A DNA stretch of 64,000 nucleotides from contig NZ_AUDM01000008.1 in assembly GCF_000425465.1 (NCBI RefSeq), positions 1 to 64,000 of the forward strand. The letters are read 5' to 3'. The position numbers and the translations under genes were made by a program. The stretch comes from Flavobacterium filum DSM 17961 (GTDB taxonomy: Bacteria > Bacteroidota > Bacteroidia > Flavobacteriales > Flavobacteriaceae). Within the stretch, counting starts at the first letter, position 1, and each line of letters opens with the position of its first letter. This document shows, in pieces, positions 26,510 through 34,529 of this stretch. The notes under the pieces are model-generated. The model searched no databases and was not told the DNA's origin. It saw only the letters and a program-made list of their open reading frames with translations.

Positions 26510-26556
26510 TACGAATTTCTTCGTATTTCATTACGTAGTAATCCCGCCTACTTTTA
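26510..26556 (+). promoter_or_regulatory. Response-regulator-type promoter E: TACG-N8-CGTA plus -33/-7
   Basis: TACGAATTTCTTCGTATTT (26510-26528): perfect TACG/CGTA arms and the ATTTCTT core of promoter D; the -33 is TTT. After 20 bp comes TACTTTTA (26549-26556) as a weak -7. A second small palindrome, ATTACGTAGTAAT, lies between (26530-26542). Predicted start about 26563 for the 26600-29325 operon. Confidence 0.72.
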
Positions 26557-26599
26557 CTTCATTATTACAAACAAAAATGTTTCACTAATACTGAAGAAA

Positions 26600-27883
26600 A
26601 TGAAGAAAATAATCTTACCAGTTTTAATCGTCTTAGGGGTATTCTCATCAGCTTGTTCCTCCTCTGAGGATGATGGAGGGAGCAATAGTACAATTACTCA
26701 AGAAATTCAACCCGCTAAAACTTTTTACTCCAATAACGGAGCTACGTTTAAATTTCGCTTGTATAATTATCCGCCAATTGAAGGCGATAATAATAACAAC
26801 AATAATCACATGGCAGATGTTCATAAAATTATTGATCAAAATGGTCAAATATCAATTATTGGACGCTATTTGGTTCCGGCTATTTCATTGCAGTCAACAG
26901 GAGCAGTTTTAAACATTCAAGATGAAATTGTTTCTCCTCAATCTTCCACTGCGGTTCCGTTGCAAAACACTTATGCTTTTGATGATTTTGAAGTTTTGGA
27001 TGGCAACCGATTAATCTCTTATAATTCCTCAGGAGGAGCACATGGAGCCTATGGTTTTTATGGAACCAAAGTTTTAGTGCATAATCCAACTTTTTTTATG
27101 GGAGCTATATCGGCAAGTTCTAATCAAGGTTACATGCATACTTTAAATGATAGTAATTTTATGTTGAGTTTGGGATTGAATTCCAATTATGGTAAACCGA
27201 TGCTTTATCGATACAATCCTGTTAACAACACTTGGCTTGGTGACCTCGTAACACCAATGGATTATGTTCAAGGTAGTGGTGTGAATATTCCAATGACAAA
27301 CGATGCCTCGAAAGTAGGGAATAGCGATAAAGTATATTGGGCTTGGCTCAGTTATACAACCAATCTAACCAATGGAAAAATTAACATTATCAGTTATAAC
27401 GGAAGTTCTTTTAGTTCGGTTACCAGTTTAGAGGGCATCGGTAGTATTGGCTCCGGGTGGGATGCTGTTCATACCATTACACTTCATAAAAATCCAAATA
27501 ATCTCAATCAGCCTTACATGGTTGTCCGACGGTATAATTCAGATATTTTAGACATTTATAAATTCACCGGTTCATCGATTGAAATAGTTAAAACCGGCAT
27601 ATCGCTGCCTACTTCTATTCCAATCATTTCAGGTTCAGTAAGAGTATATAAAGAGTTGGTTTTTTCCAGTAACAATGTTTATCTCATCACTGGTCTAGAT
27701 AAAAATCTATACAAATTATCCGAATCAACTTTTGTAATGCACAAACCTGAATTATTCCAAGATAACGAAACTATTTCTGCGTTAGAAGGAACATCAAACG
27801 GAGTATTACTATCGATTGTAAAAACCTTGCTTTCTTCGCCTCAACCTAAAACAGTTTCAGACGTAATATTACTTCCTAATTAA
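26600..27883 (+). CDS. Lipoprotein, predicted output of the second two-component system
   Basis: 427 aa. Lipobox SSAC (MKKIILPVLIVLGVFSSAC) and acidic linker SSEDDGGSN. The body has repeated blocks that suggest a beta propeller (FDDFEVLDGNRLISYNSSGG, SVRVYKELVFSSNNVYLITG), but no family is recognised. First gene after promoter E and followed at short spacing by two exported proteins, so it is probably part of an envelope output of the system. Confidence 0.82.
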   Translation: MKKIILPVLIVLGVFSSACSSSEDDGGSNSTITQEIQPAKTFYSNNGATFKFRLYNYPPIEGDNNNNNNHMADVHKIIDQNGQISIIGRYLVPAISLQSTGAVLNIQDEIVSPQSSTAVPLQNTYAFDDFEVLDGNRLISYNSSGGAHGAYGFYGTKVLVHNPTFFMGAISASSNQGYMHTLNDSNFMLSLGLNSNYGKPMLYRYNPVNNTWLGDLVTPMDYVQGSGVNIPMTNDASKVGNSDKVYWAWLSYTTNLTNGKINIISYNGSSFSSVTSLEGIGSIGSGWDAVHTITLHKNPNNLNQPYMVVRRYNSDILDIYKFTGSSIEIVKTGISLPTSIPIISGSVRVYKELVFSSNNVYLITGLDKNLYKLSESTFVMHKPELFQDNETISALEGTSNGVLLSIVKTLLSSPQPKTVSDVILLPN

Positions 27884-27894
27884 ATTTTAAAATC

Positions 27895-28416
27895 ATGAAA
27901 AAAATAGTATTCACATTGTTCTTATTTGTATTATTCTCAAGCTTTTCCGTTAAAGCTCAAAATAACAATCAAATTACATTTATGCTTTTATTAAATGAAG
28001 CAAAACAAAACTTTTCAACTATTAAAGGTGATGCCTTTAACAAAAGTGAAGATGGTAAAAAGACCTATCATTCCTGTAAAGACGGATTTTTAACTACCAC
28101 GGAATTCATCACCGTTGAAAGTATAAATGACAAACAAAAATCATTATACACTTTGTATTTTAATTTATCTGAACTTAATTCTAATGATTTAACAGCAGTA
28201 GCAAAAATTGTTGAAGATGCGATAGGTTTTGCCAATCTTTTAGTCTCTGGTGGAAAATATAAAGGTGAAGACTTCAACGATCCTGAAACGAAAGTTATGA
28301 CTACACGATTAACAGATGCAACATCGAATAATGTGGTGATGGAAATCACTTCCGGGAAGTTTAATGGTTCACAAATGGTTATGATTTCTTTCTTTGGAAA
28401 TGATAATTGGTTATAA
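27895..28416 (+). CDS. Small secreted protein, unknown function
   Basis: 173 aa. Signal peptide 1-21 (MKKIVFTLFLFVLFSSFSVK, cut near KAQ), then a mixed domain with NFSTIKGDAFNKSEDGKKTY and a Cys-containing YHSCKDGF. Not recognised. It starts 11 bp after the lipoprotein stop and 4 bp before the next gene, so belongs to the promoter E operon. Confidence 0.78.
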   Translation: MKKIVFTLFLFVLFSSFSVKAQNNNQITFMLLLNEAKQNFSTIKGDAFNKSEDGKKTYHSCKDGFLTTTEFITVESINDKQKSLYTLYFNLSELNSNDLTAVAKIVEDAIGFANLLVSGGKYKGEDFNDPETKVMTTRLTDATSNNVVMEITSGKFNGSQMVMISFFGNDNWL

Positions 28417-28419
28417 GAT

Positions 28420-29325
28420 ATGAATATGAAAAAATTTGTACTTTTTGCATTGTTACTCTCCATTTTTAGCAATGCCCAAACAGAAAAATACAAAACGGCA
28501 GATTACGCTCTTCCCGAAAATGTGAAAAGTTATCATACGTTTACCTATTTATATGACGTACCTTCCGGAAAATTTAAAACAGTTGAAAAGAAACTATTAT
28601 TTTTCGAAAATGGAATGTTGAAAACGGATTTTCTGATGGATAATTATTTAGGGATTTATGCAAATTTGAAAACCTATGAATATAACGACCAGAAGCAATT
28701 GATTGCCATAAAAGAAGCCTCAGATTATCAAAATCCGAAGTATTATTTGAGTAAAGAATTTTTTTATACCCAAAATCAATTGACTAAAGTGATTACGCAT
28801 GGAGGGAGCAAAAAAATAATCAAAGAAATGACGTATGATAAATCGGGAAAAATCATTCAATCCAAAACATTCGATGAAGACAATGTAGTAATGGAAGAAG
28901 TGAAATATAATTATACTACTCCAACTGATTATACTGTGGTTTCAAAAATATTTTCAAACGGAAAAGAGATTTCAATAATAGAAGATAAGTATGTAAAGTA
29001 CCTTATGATGTCAAAAAAAATCAATGACTCCTTGGGTAATATTTTGTATCAATACGAATATGATTCCAAAGGGAACAGAATTCTTTTAGATGATGGATTA
29101 GATGAATACCATACGAATTATATATATGGAAAAACGGGTGCCATTTTGAAAAGCAGAGCAACAGAATATGACGAATTTGACGATTCGTTGAGCAATTTCT
29201 TTAAATTCTCCGAAATTACGTTTACCGACGGAACAAAAGAAGGTTCAAAAAATTTTGATACAACCTATGTCAAATCATTCAATGTAAGTGTGCTTTCGTA
29301 TGATGTTGTAGATGATTTAAAATAA
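28420..29325 (+). CDS. Secreted YD-repeat-like protein
   Basis: 301 aa. Signal peptide 1-20 (MNMKKFVLFALLLSIFSNAQ). The body holds YD-like units (KTYEYNDQKQLIAIKEAS, EMTYDKSGKIIQSKTFDEDN, YQYEYDSKGNRILL), resembling short RHS-like repeats, as in the lipoprotein at 1228-1983. Unknown function. Third gene of the promoter E operon, ended by a strong terminator. Confidence 0.78.
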   Translation: MNMKKFVLFALLLSIFSNAQTEKYKTADYALPENVKSYHTFTYLYDVPSGKFKTVEKKLLFFENGMLKTDFLMDNYLGIYANLKTYEYNDQKQLIAIKEASDYQNPKYYLSKEFFYTQNQLTKVITHGGSKKIIKEMTYDKSGKIIQSKTFDEDNVVMEEVKYNYTTPTDYTVVSKIFSNGKEISIIEDKYVKYLMMSKKINDSLGNILYQYEYDSKGNRILLDDGLDEYHTNYIYGKTGAILKSRATEYDEFDDSLSNFFKFSEITFTDGTKEGSKNFDTTYVKSFNVSVLSYDVVDDLK

Positions 29326-29328
29326 AAC

Positions 29329-29360
29329 AAAAGCGACTGAAATTTCTTTAGTCGCTTTTT
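29329..29360 (+). terminator. Terminator of the promoter E operon
   Basis: AAAAGCGACT (29329-29338) pairs with AGTCGCTTTT (29350-29359), then TTATTTTTA. It can also work for the convergent rhodanese gene. Confidence 0.85.
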
Positions 29361-29369
29361 ATTTTTAGA

Positions 29370-29678
29370 TTATAATCTACTCTCCAAACTTTCCCATCCA
29401 CCTCCATTCATCACTTCCACACCGCTGTTTTTTAGAATAGAAGCCGCTTGACCGCTTCGCATACCGGAACGACAACACACAATAACCGGTTTGTTTAATT
29501 TTTTAATCTCTGCTGCTTTTGAAAAAATGGTGTCCAATGGAATATTTTTTGAACCTTTGATGTGCCCTTCTCTATATTCTCCGGCAGTTCTTACATCAAT
29601 AATGATCGCTCCTTTGTCCATGAATTCTTTTACACTTTCCGATTTTCCACCAATACCTAACATACTTAACAATCCCAT
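29370..29678 (-). CDS. Rhodanese-domain sulfurtransferase, single domain
   Basis: 102 aa. Rhodanese fold with FMDKGAIIIDVRTAGEYREG, HIKGSKNIPLD and the active loop VCCRSGMRSGQAA (catalytic second Cys). PspE/GlpE-type, cytosolic; role in sulfur transfer or redox not resolved. Isolated on the minus strand. Confidence 0.93.
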   Translation of the reverse strand: MGLLSMLGIGGKSESVKEFMDKGAIIIDVRTAGEYREGHIKGSKNIPLDTIFSKAAEIKKLNKPVIVCCRSGMRSGQAASILKNSGVEVMNGGGWESLESRL

Positions 29679-29705
29679 GTTTATTTTTTTTAATTAGTTT
29701 TTTAA

Positions 29706-29729
29706 CTTAATGAACCTAAATCACTTAAG
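29706..29729. repeat. Partial copy of the CTTAATGAACC repeat family
   Basis: CTTAATGAACCTAAATCACT... matches the arms at 4932-4960 and 38153-38180 over the first part. The gap 29679-29890 otherwise holds only AT-rich DNA. Confidence 0.55.
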
Positions 29730-29856
29730 TTCAACTATTTTTTAACTTTCTAAAATTTCTTGAATCTGTGTTCTATTGAATACTCATCTTTTAGATTTTT
29801 CAATTCTTAGATATTTAAATTTGAAACAAAAGTAACAACTTCCTCAAAACCATTCC

Positions 29857-29898
29857 GTAACAAAAGTTACCAAACTCAAATAAAACTCTCTATCTTTG
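29857..29898 (+). promoter_or_regulatory. Promoter and possible operator of the TetR regulator gene
   Basis: TATCTTTG (29891-29898) is a perfect -7 box 6 bp before ATG 29905. Upstream GTAACAAAAGTTAC (29857-29870) is an inverted repeat that shares TAACAA/GTTA with the TAACAATTGTTA operators before paaE, suggesting weak autorepression. Confidence 0.5.
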
Positions 29899-29904
29899 AA
29901 TCGT

Positions 29905-30477
29905 ATGAAAATTTCCGATAGAAAAACTGAGATTATTGCTGTAGCGGCTCGTTTGTTTAAAGAAAAAGGGTATAGTGCAGTTACCATGCGTGACATTGCC
30001 CAAGCAATGGATATTAAAGCCGCAAGTCTGTATAATCATATTCAATCCAAACAAGAAATTTTGGTGCTCATCATCATTGAAATTGCAGAAGAATTTACTT
30101 TGGTGATGAATGAAATAGTTTCCTCCAACCTTTCAACCTTAAAAAAAATTGAAAGAGTAATTCAATTGCATATCACAATTACATTACGAAATTCAGATGC
30201 ATTAGCCTGTTTGAATAACGATTGGATGCATCTTACTGATGATCAATTGTCGTATTTTATTAAAATGCGGGAAGACTACGAACAAAATTTCAGAAAAATT
30301 ATTCAAGAAGGGATTCAAAATGGTCAACTCAAAAAATCCAATCAAGAAGTAATGGTTTATGCCATTCTTTCCTCTTTGCGAACCATGTATCTTTGGCATT
30401 CCAAATCAAAAGGGTTGGATGAAAAAACATTACTAAAATCAATTACTTCGTTATATTTCAAAGGGTTGGAAAACTAA
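29905..30477 (+). CDS. TetR-family regulator, probable repressor of the paa operon
   Basis: 190 aa from ATG 29905 (MKISDRKTEIIAVAARLF); an earlier in-frame TTG at 29896 overlaps the -7 box, so is not a start. N-terminal TetR HTH with YSAVTMRDIAQAMDIKAAS and LYNHIQSKQEIL (about 25-55), then a helical ligand domain. It sits directly before paaE, whose promoter has two TAACAATTGTTA-like sites, so it is the likely PaaR-type repressor responding to phenylacetyl-CoA. Probably a leaderless mRNA. Confidence 0.88.
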   Translation: MKISDRKTEIIAVAARLFKEKGYSAVTMRDIAQAMDIKAASLYNHIQSKQEILVLIIIEIAEEFTLVMNEIVSSNLSTLKKIERVIQLHITITLRNSDALACLNNDWMHLTDDQLSYFIKMREDYEQNFRKIIQEGIQNGQLKKSNQEVMVYAILSSLRTMYLWHSKSKGLDEKTLLKSITSLYFKGLEN

Positions 30478-30493
30478 TAAAAACAATTTCACG

Positions 30494-30574
30494 AACAATT
30501 GTTAAATTTTCAAACGTTTTCGTAATTCAAAAAAAATCAGTAAATTTGCCTATTAAACTAACAATTGTTAGTTT
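30494..30574 (+). promoter_or_regulatory. paa operon promoter with two TetR-type operators
   Basis: AAACTAACAATTGTTAGTTT (30555-30574) is a perfect 20-bp palindrome just downstream of the -7 box TAAATTTG (30541-30548), i.e. over the transcript start. AACAATTGTT at 30494-30503 is the second, shorter copy upstream. This arrangement fits repression by the adjacent TetR protein. The paaE ATG is at 30591. Confidence 0.75.
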
Positions 30575-30590
30575 TAATTTAAAATGATGT

Positions 30591-31664
30591 ATGGCAAATT
30601 TTTATAACCTTACTGTAGCGGATATTTACAAGGAAACCAAGGATTGTTCCGTAATAACGTTTGATGTTCCGGAAGAATTGAAACCACAATTTCAGTTTCA
30701 ACAAGGGCAACATTTAACGTTAAAAAAAGATATTAACGGCGAAGATGTAAGACGTTCTTATTCCTTATGTTCGAGTCCGCTCGAAAATAAATGGCAAGTT
30801 GCCGTAAAAAAAATCAACGGTGGTTTGTTTTCCACTTTTGTGGATGAAAAATTAAGAAAAGGAGACGTAGTAGAAGTGATGCCACCTAACGGAACGTTTC
30901 ATACCCAAATTGAACCTCAAAAAACAAAAAATTATATCGCGTTTGCTGCCGGTAGCGGAATTACACCGATTTTGTCTATTATCAAAACGCATTTAGCAGC
31001 AGAACCAAATGCAACGTTTAAGTTGTTTTATTTGAATAGAAGTGTAAAATCCATTATCTTTAAAGAAGAAATTGAGCAATTAAAAAATGTCTATTTCAAT
31101 CGCTTTGAAATTTTTCATTTTTTAACCAAAGAGCATCGTTCCGCTGAATTGTTCAACGGTAGATTTACGAAAGAAAAAATAAACATTCTGACTGATAAAA
31201 TTATTGATGTTTCCTCTACAGATGCTTGTTTTATCTGCGGACCGGAAGAAATGATTTTTTTATTGCGTGATGAATTGCAAGCTGCCGGTTTACCAAAAGA
31301 AAATATCCATTACGAGCTGTTTACTTCGGGAATGTCAGAAGATGATAAAAAACGCATTTCTCAAATTTTAGAGAAAAAAGTAGAAGGCACAGAAGTAACG
31401 ATTATTGATGGGGGGAAAGAATTTCACTTTGTGATGGGTGAAGATTTTGATAATTTGTTAGACGGAGCCATCGCAGCCGGTGCCGATTTGCCTTATGCTT
31501 GTAAAGGTGGTGTTTGTAGTACATGCCGTTGTCAAGTGGTAGAAGGCGATGTTGAAATGAAATTAAATTATTCGTTAGAAGAAGATGAATTGGCCAAAAA
31601 CTACGTATTGAGTTGTCAGGCCGTTCCGTTATCTAAAAAAGTAGTCATTGATTTTGGTATTTAA
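30591..31664 (+). CDS. paaE: Phenylacetyl-CoA epoxidase reductase subunit PaaE
   Basis: 357 aa. FAD domain with [10 protein letters not shown] (about 47-56), NAD domain with [13 protein letters not shown] (about 121), and a C-terminal plant-type 2Fe-2S ferredoxin with [13 protein letters not shown] and a fourth Cys in VLSCQAVP. It passes electrons from NADPH to the PaaA di-iron oxygenase, which epoxidises the phenyl ring. First gene of the paa operon. Confidence 0.96.
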   Translation: MANFYNLTVADIYKETKDCSVITFDVPEELKPQFQFQQGQHLTLKKDINGEDVRRSYSLCSSPLENKWQVAVKKINGGLFSTFVDEKLRKGDVVEVMPPNGTFHTQIEPQKTKNYIAFAAGSGITPILSIIKTHLAAEPNATFKLFYLNRSVKSIIFKEEIEQLKNVYFNRFEIFHFLTKEHRSAELFNGRFTKEKINILTDKIIDVSSTDACFICGPEEMIFLLRDELQAAGLPKENIHYELFTSGMSEDDKKRISQILEKKVEGTEVTIIDGGKEFHFVMGEDFDNLLDGAIAAGADLPYACKGGVCSTCRCQVVEGDVEMKLNYSLEEDELAKNYVLSCQAVPLSKKVVIDFGI

Positions 31665-31684
31665 TCCTTAAAAAATTAAAAAAA

Positions 31685-32641
31685 ATGTCTGAAAAAGAAT
31701 TAAAAAGTTTAGAAGAATTATTTCAAGCCCGCATCGATCGGGACGAAAAAATTGAACCGAAAGAGTGGATGCCGGAGAAATACCGTCAAACGCATATTCG
31801 TCAGATTTCGCAACATGCTCATTCAGAAATTGTTGGAATGTTACCGGAAGCCAATTGGATTACACGTGCACCTTCTTTACGCAGAAAAGTGGCTTTGTTG
31901 GCAAAAATTCAAGATGAAGGCGGTCACGGATTGTATTTATATAGTGCAGCTGAAACATTGGGAATTTCAAGAGAAGAAATGTACGAGCAATTGCATTCCG
32001 GAAAGGCAAAATATTCCAGTATTTTCAACTATCCTGCCATAACTTGGGCGGATATGGGTGCTGTGGGTTGGTTGGTTGATGGTGCGGCCATCATGAACCA
32101 AGTGGCTTTGATGGGAACTTCTTATGGGCCGTATGCCAGAGCAATGGTTCGCATTTGTAAAGAAGAAAGTTTTCACCAACGTCAGGGGTATGAAATTTTA
32201 TTGACTTTATGCAACGGAACACCGGAACAAAAAGCAATGGCACAAGATGCTTTGAATCGTTGGTGGTGGCCATCGTTAATGATGTTCGGACCAAAAGATG
32301 CAGAATCTCCTAATACCGAACAATCCGTAAAATGGAAATTGAAACGTAAAACCAATGATGAATTACGTCAACAATTTGTAGATCAAACGGTTCCGCAGGC
32401 TAATATTTTAGGTTTAACCATTCCAGACCCTAATTTAAAATGGAACGAAGAACGTAAACATTACGACTTCGGTGATTTAGATTGGGATGAGTTTTGGCAA
32501 GTGGTTAAAGGTCACGGACCATGTAATAAACAACGTTTAGAAGCCAGAAAATCGGCTTGGGAAAAAGGAGCATGGGTGCGTGATGCGGCTGTTGCATATG
32601 CCGAAAAACAAGAAGATAGAGAATTGAAAAAAGCAATATAA
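31685..32641 (+). CDS. paaA: Phenylacetyl-CoA epoxidase catalytic subunit PaaA
   Basis: 318 aa, near the normal PaaA length. Ferritin-like di-iron carboxylate protein: [15 protein letters not shown] and [14 protein letters not shown] carry the ExxH metal ligands, preceded by [17 protein letters not shown]. It makes ring-1,2-epoxyphenylacetyl-CoA with PaaC, PaaB, PaaD and PaaE. 20 bp after paaE. Confidence 0.97.
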   Translation: MSEKELKSLEELFQARIDRDEKIEPKEWMPEKYRQTHIRQISQHAHSEIVGMLPEANWITRAPSLRRKVALLAKIQDEGGHGLYLYSAAETLGISREEMYEQLHSGKAKYSSIFNYPAITWADMGAVGWLVDGAAIMNQVALMGTSYGPYARAMVRICKEESFHQRQGYEILLTLCNGTPEQKAMAQDALNRWWWPSLMMFGPKDAESPNTEQSVKWKLKRKTNDELRQQFVDQTVPQANILGLTIPDPNLKWNEERKHYDFGDLDWDEFWQVVKGHGPCNKQRLEARKSAWEKGAWVRDAAVAYAEKQEDRELKKAI

Positions 32642-32675
32642 ATTCAGTTGTTTGTTATCCGTTGTCAGTTTTAAG

Positions 32676-32710
32676 CCGACAACCGACAACCGACAACCGA
32701 CAACCGATAA
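32676..32710 (+). repeat. Heptamer tandem repeat CCGACAA (x4 plus CCGATAA) with hairpin
   Basis: CCGACAA at 32676, 32683, 32690, 32697 and CCGATAA at 32704. TTATCCGTTGTC upstream (about 32656-32667) is complementary to the last part with one mismatch, so the spacer also folds. The same heptamers occur at 36921-36943 and, inside the E2 gene, near 43880. Confidence 0.85.
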
Positions 32711-32714
32711 AATT

Positions 32715-32996
32715 ATGAAAAACTGGCCTCTTTGGGAAGTATTTATCAGAAGTAAAAACGGATTAGAACACCGTCATTGTGGTTCGTTGCATGCAGCAGA
32801 TGCTCAAATGGCTCTGCAAAATGCACGCGACGTTTACACCAGAAGAATGGAAGGCGTGAGTATTTGGGTGGTACCTTCTTCACAAATCACCGCTTCCAAT
32901 CCTGAATTAAACGGAGAAACTTTTGAACCGGCAATGGATAAAGCCTATCGTCATCCCACTTTCTATGAACTTCCGGACGAATTAAAACACATGTAA
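32715..32996 (+). CDS. paaB: Phenylacetyl-CoA epoxidase subunit PaaB
   Basis: 93 aa from ATG 32715 (MKNWPLWEVFIRSKNGLEHR), as in homologues. A longer in-frame reading from 32652 runs through the CCGACAA repeats and is rejected. Motifs HCGSLHAADAQMALQNARDV and YTRRMEGVSIWVVPSSQITA are characteristic. PaaB bridges the PaaAC complex. Confidence 0.96.
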   Translation: MKNWPLWEVFIRSKNGLEHRHCGSLHAADAQMALQNARDVYTRRMEGVSIWVVPSSQITASNPELNGETFEPAMDKAYRHPTFYELPDELKHM

Positions 32997-33006
32997 TATC
33001 CAACTT

Positions 33007-33090
33007 ACAAGGTTTGCAAAACCTTGTAGTTTTAAGTAGTTTGTGAAATTTACGCATTTTTTGAATTCGTGCTAATTCGTGAAATTCGTG
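33007..33090. repeat. Spacer hairpin plus AATTCGTG microrepeats
   Basis: ACAAGGTTT (33007-33015) pairs with AAACCTTGT (33019-33027), a common flavobacterial palindrome, followed by AATTCGTG at 33064, 33074 and 33083. This 100-bp gap between paaB and paaC has no promoter. Confidence 0.75.
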
Positions 33091-33104
33091 TCAAAATAAT
33101 AAAT

Positions 33105-33857
33105 ATGAATCAAAATTTAATTCAATACATCTTCGGAGTTGCTGATAATTGCTTGATTTTAGGTCAACGTCTTGGTGAACTTTGTGGTCATGGTCCTAGT
33201 TTGGAAACCGATATTGCCATGACCAATATTTCACTCGATTTATTAGGGCAAACCCGAAGTTATTATCAGTATGTAGCTAAATTACAAGGAAATGACTCAA
33301 CCGAAGACACTGTTGCCTTTTTGCGTTTAGAAAGAGAATACAAAAATGTGTTGTTAGTGGAACAGCCCAATACTGATTTTGCTTATTCAATAGCCAGACA
33401 GTTTTTGTTTGATGTTTTTCATTTGGCTTTGCTAACTGAATTACAAAACAGTAAGGATGATATGCTTAAAGCGATTGCTAATAAGAGTATTAAGGAAGTT
33501 TCCTATCACGTTCGTTTTTCTTCTGATTGGATGAAACGATTAGGCGATGGAACAGAAGAAAGTCATCAAAAAATTCAAACCGCAATCAATGATTTGTGGA
33601 TTTTTACCGATGAATTATTCCATCAAACGGATGCGGATAAAGAAATGGTTAAACAAGGAGTTGGTGTTGATGTAACCTTGTTAAAAGAAGATTATTATAA
33701 AAAAATAAATTCCATTTTAGAAGAAGCTACGCTTGAAATTCCACAAGTTGAGTATTTTCAAAAAGGAGGTAAGTTAGGTATTCACAGTGAACACATGGGG
33801 TATTTGTTATCTGATTTACAATATATGCAACGCACATACCCAAATATGACTTGGTAG
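33105..33857 (+). CDS. paaC: Phenylacetyl-CoA epoxidase structural subunit PaaC
   Basis: 250 aa from ATG 33105 (MNQNLIQYIFGVADNCLILG); an earlier in-frame ATG at 33069 lies in repeat DNA. PaaC is a ferritin-like fold without di-iron centre that stabilises PaaA: motifs CGHGPSLETDIAMTNISLDL, LLGQTRSYYQY and the C-terminal SEHMGYLLSDLQYMQRTYP. Confidence 0.95.
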   Translation: MNQNLIQYIFGVADNCLILGQRLGELCGHGPSLETDIAMTNISLDLLGQTRSYYQYVAKLQGNDSTEDTVAFLRLEREYKNVLLVEQPNTDFAYSIARQFLFDVFHLALLTELQNSKDDMLKAIANKSIKEVSYHVRFSSDWMKRLGDGTEESHQKIQTAINDLWIFTDELFHQTDADKEMVKQGVGVDVTLLKEDYYKKINSILEEATLEIPQVEYFQKGGKLGIHSEHMGYLLSDLQYMQRTYPNMTW

Positions 33858-33858
33858 T

Positions 33859-33907
33859 GATTAACGATTTTTGATTTTTGATTTAAGATGTTCAAAAATC
33901 GTTAATC
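33859..33907. repeat. 16-bp perfect inverted repeat between paaC and paaD
   Basis: GATTAACGATTTTTGA (33859-33874) is the exact complement of TCAAAAATCGTTAATC (33892-33907), starting 2 bp after the paaC stop; related sequence recurs before paaG and before the paaF-like gene. Confidence 0.85.
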
Positions 33908-33926
33908 TTCAATCAAACAAATCTAT

Positions 33927-34427
33927 ATGACAGAACAAATCCAACATATCGACCAACAACTTTTCGAAATCCTCGAAACAGTTTCCGATCCGGAAATTCC
34001 GGTTTTATCGATTATGGAAATGGGTGTCGTTCGTTCGGCTAAATTACAAAACGGAATCGTCAATGTTCAAATCACACCAACCTATAGCGGTTGTCCGGCA
34101 ATGGATGTGATTGGAGATGATATTAAAAAGGCCTTTCAAGAAAAAGGATTAGAAGCAAAAGTTGAACTCGTTCTTTTTCCAGCATGGACAACCGATTGGA
34201 TTACTCCGAAAGGAAGATTAGCATTAGAAAAATACGGAATCGCTTCACCATTAAACGAAACAGCAGACAAAGAAGCATTATTAGGTAATAAAAAAGTAGT
34301 TAAATGTCCACAATGTGGTTCATTTAATACAAAATTAGTGAGTCAATTTGGTTCAACAGCCTGCAAAGCATTATTTCAATGCGACGATTGCTTGGAACCA
34401 TTTGATTATTTTAAATGTTTAAAATAA
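33927..34427 (+). CDS. paaD: PaaD, MIP18-family maturation factor of the epoxidase
   Basis: 166 aa. MIP18/DUF59 domain (about 10-95: VSDPEIPVLSIMEMGVVR, TYSGCPAMDVI) and a C-terminal zinc-ribbon-like CPQCGS...CDDC. PaaD is needed for Fe insertion or activity of the PaaABCE complex. Confidence 0.95.
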   Translation: MTEQIQHIDQQLFEILETVSDPEIPVLSIMEMGVVRSAKLQNGIVNVQITPTYSGCPAMDVIGDDIKKAFQEKGLEAKVELVLFPAWTTDWITPKGRLALEKYGIASPLNETADKEALLGNKKVVKCPQCGSFNTKLVSQFGSTACKALFQCDDCLEPFDYFKCLK

Positions 34428-34438
34428 AAAAATTAATG

Positions 34439-34515
34439 ATTGTAGATTGTAGATTGTTGATTTTTTGAAGTTGAAGAATTCTAATTTCAAAAATCGTTAA
34501 TCTTCAATCTTAAAT
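34439..34515. repeat. GATTGTA heptamers and shared AATCGTTAATCTTCAATC spacer repeat
   Basis: GATTGTA is tandem near 34439-34452, then the stretch TTCAAAAATCGTTAATCTTC (34492-34511) that also occurs 33891-33910. The gap is 102 bp between paaD and paaG. Confidence 0.75.
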
Positions 34516-34529
34516 AAATAAAATAAGGT

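Noticed and set aside
32676-32710. CCGACAA heptamers as a CRISPR-like array
   Set aside because: Units are contiguous with no spacers and only 7 bp long; simple tandem repeat.
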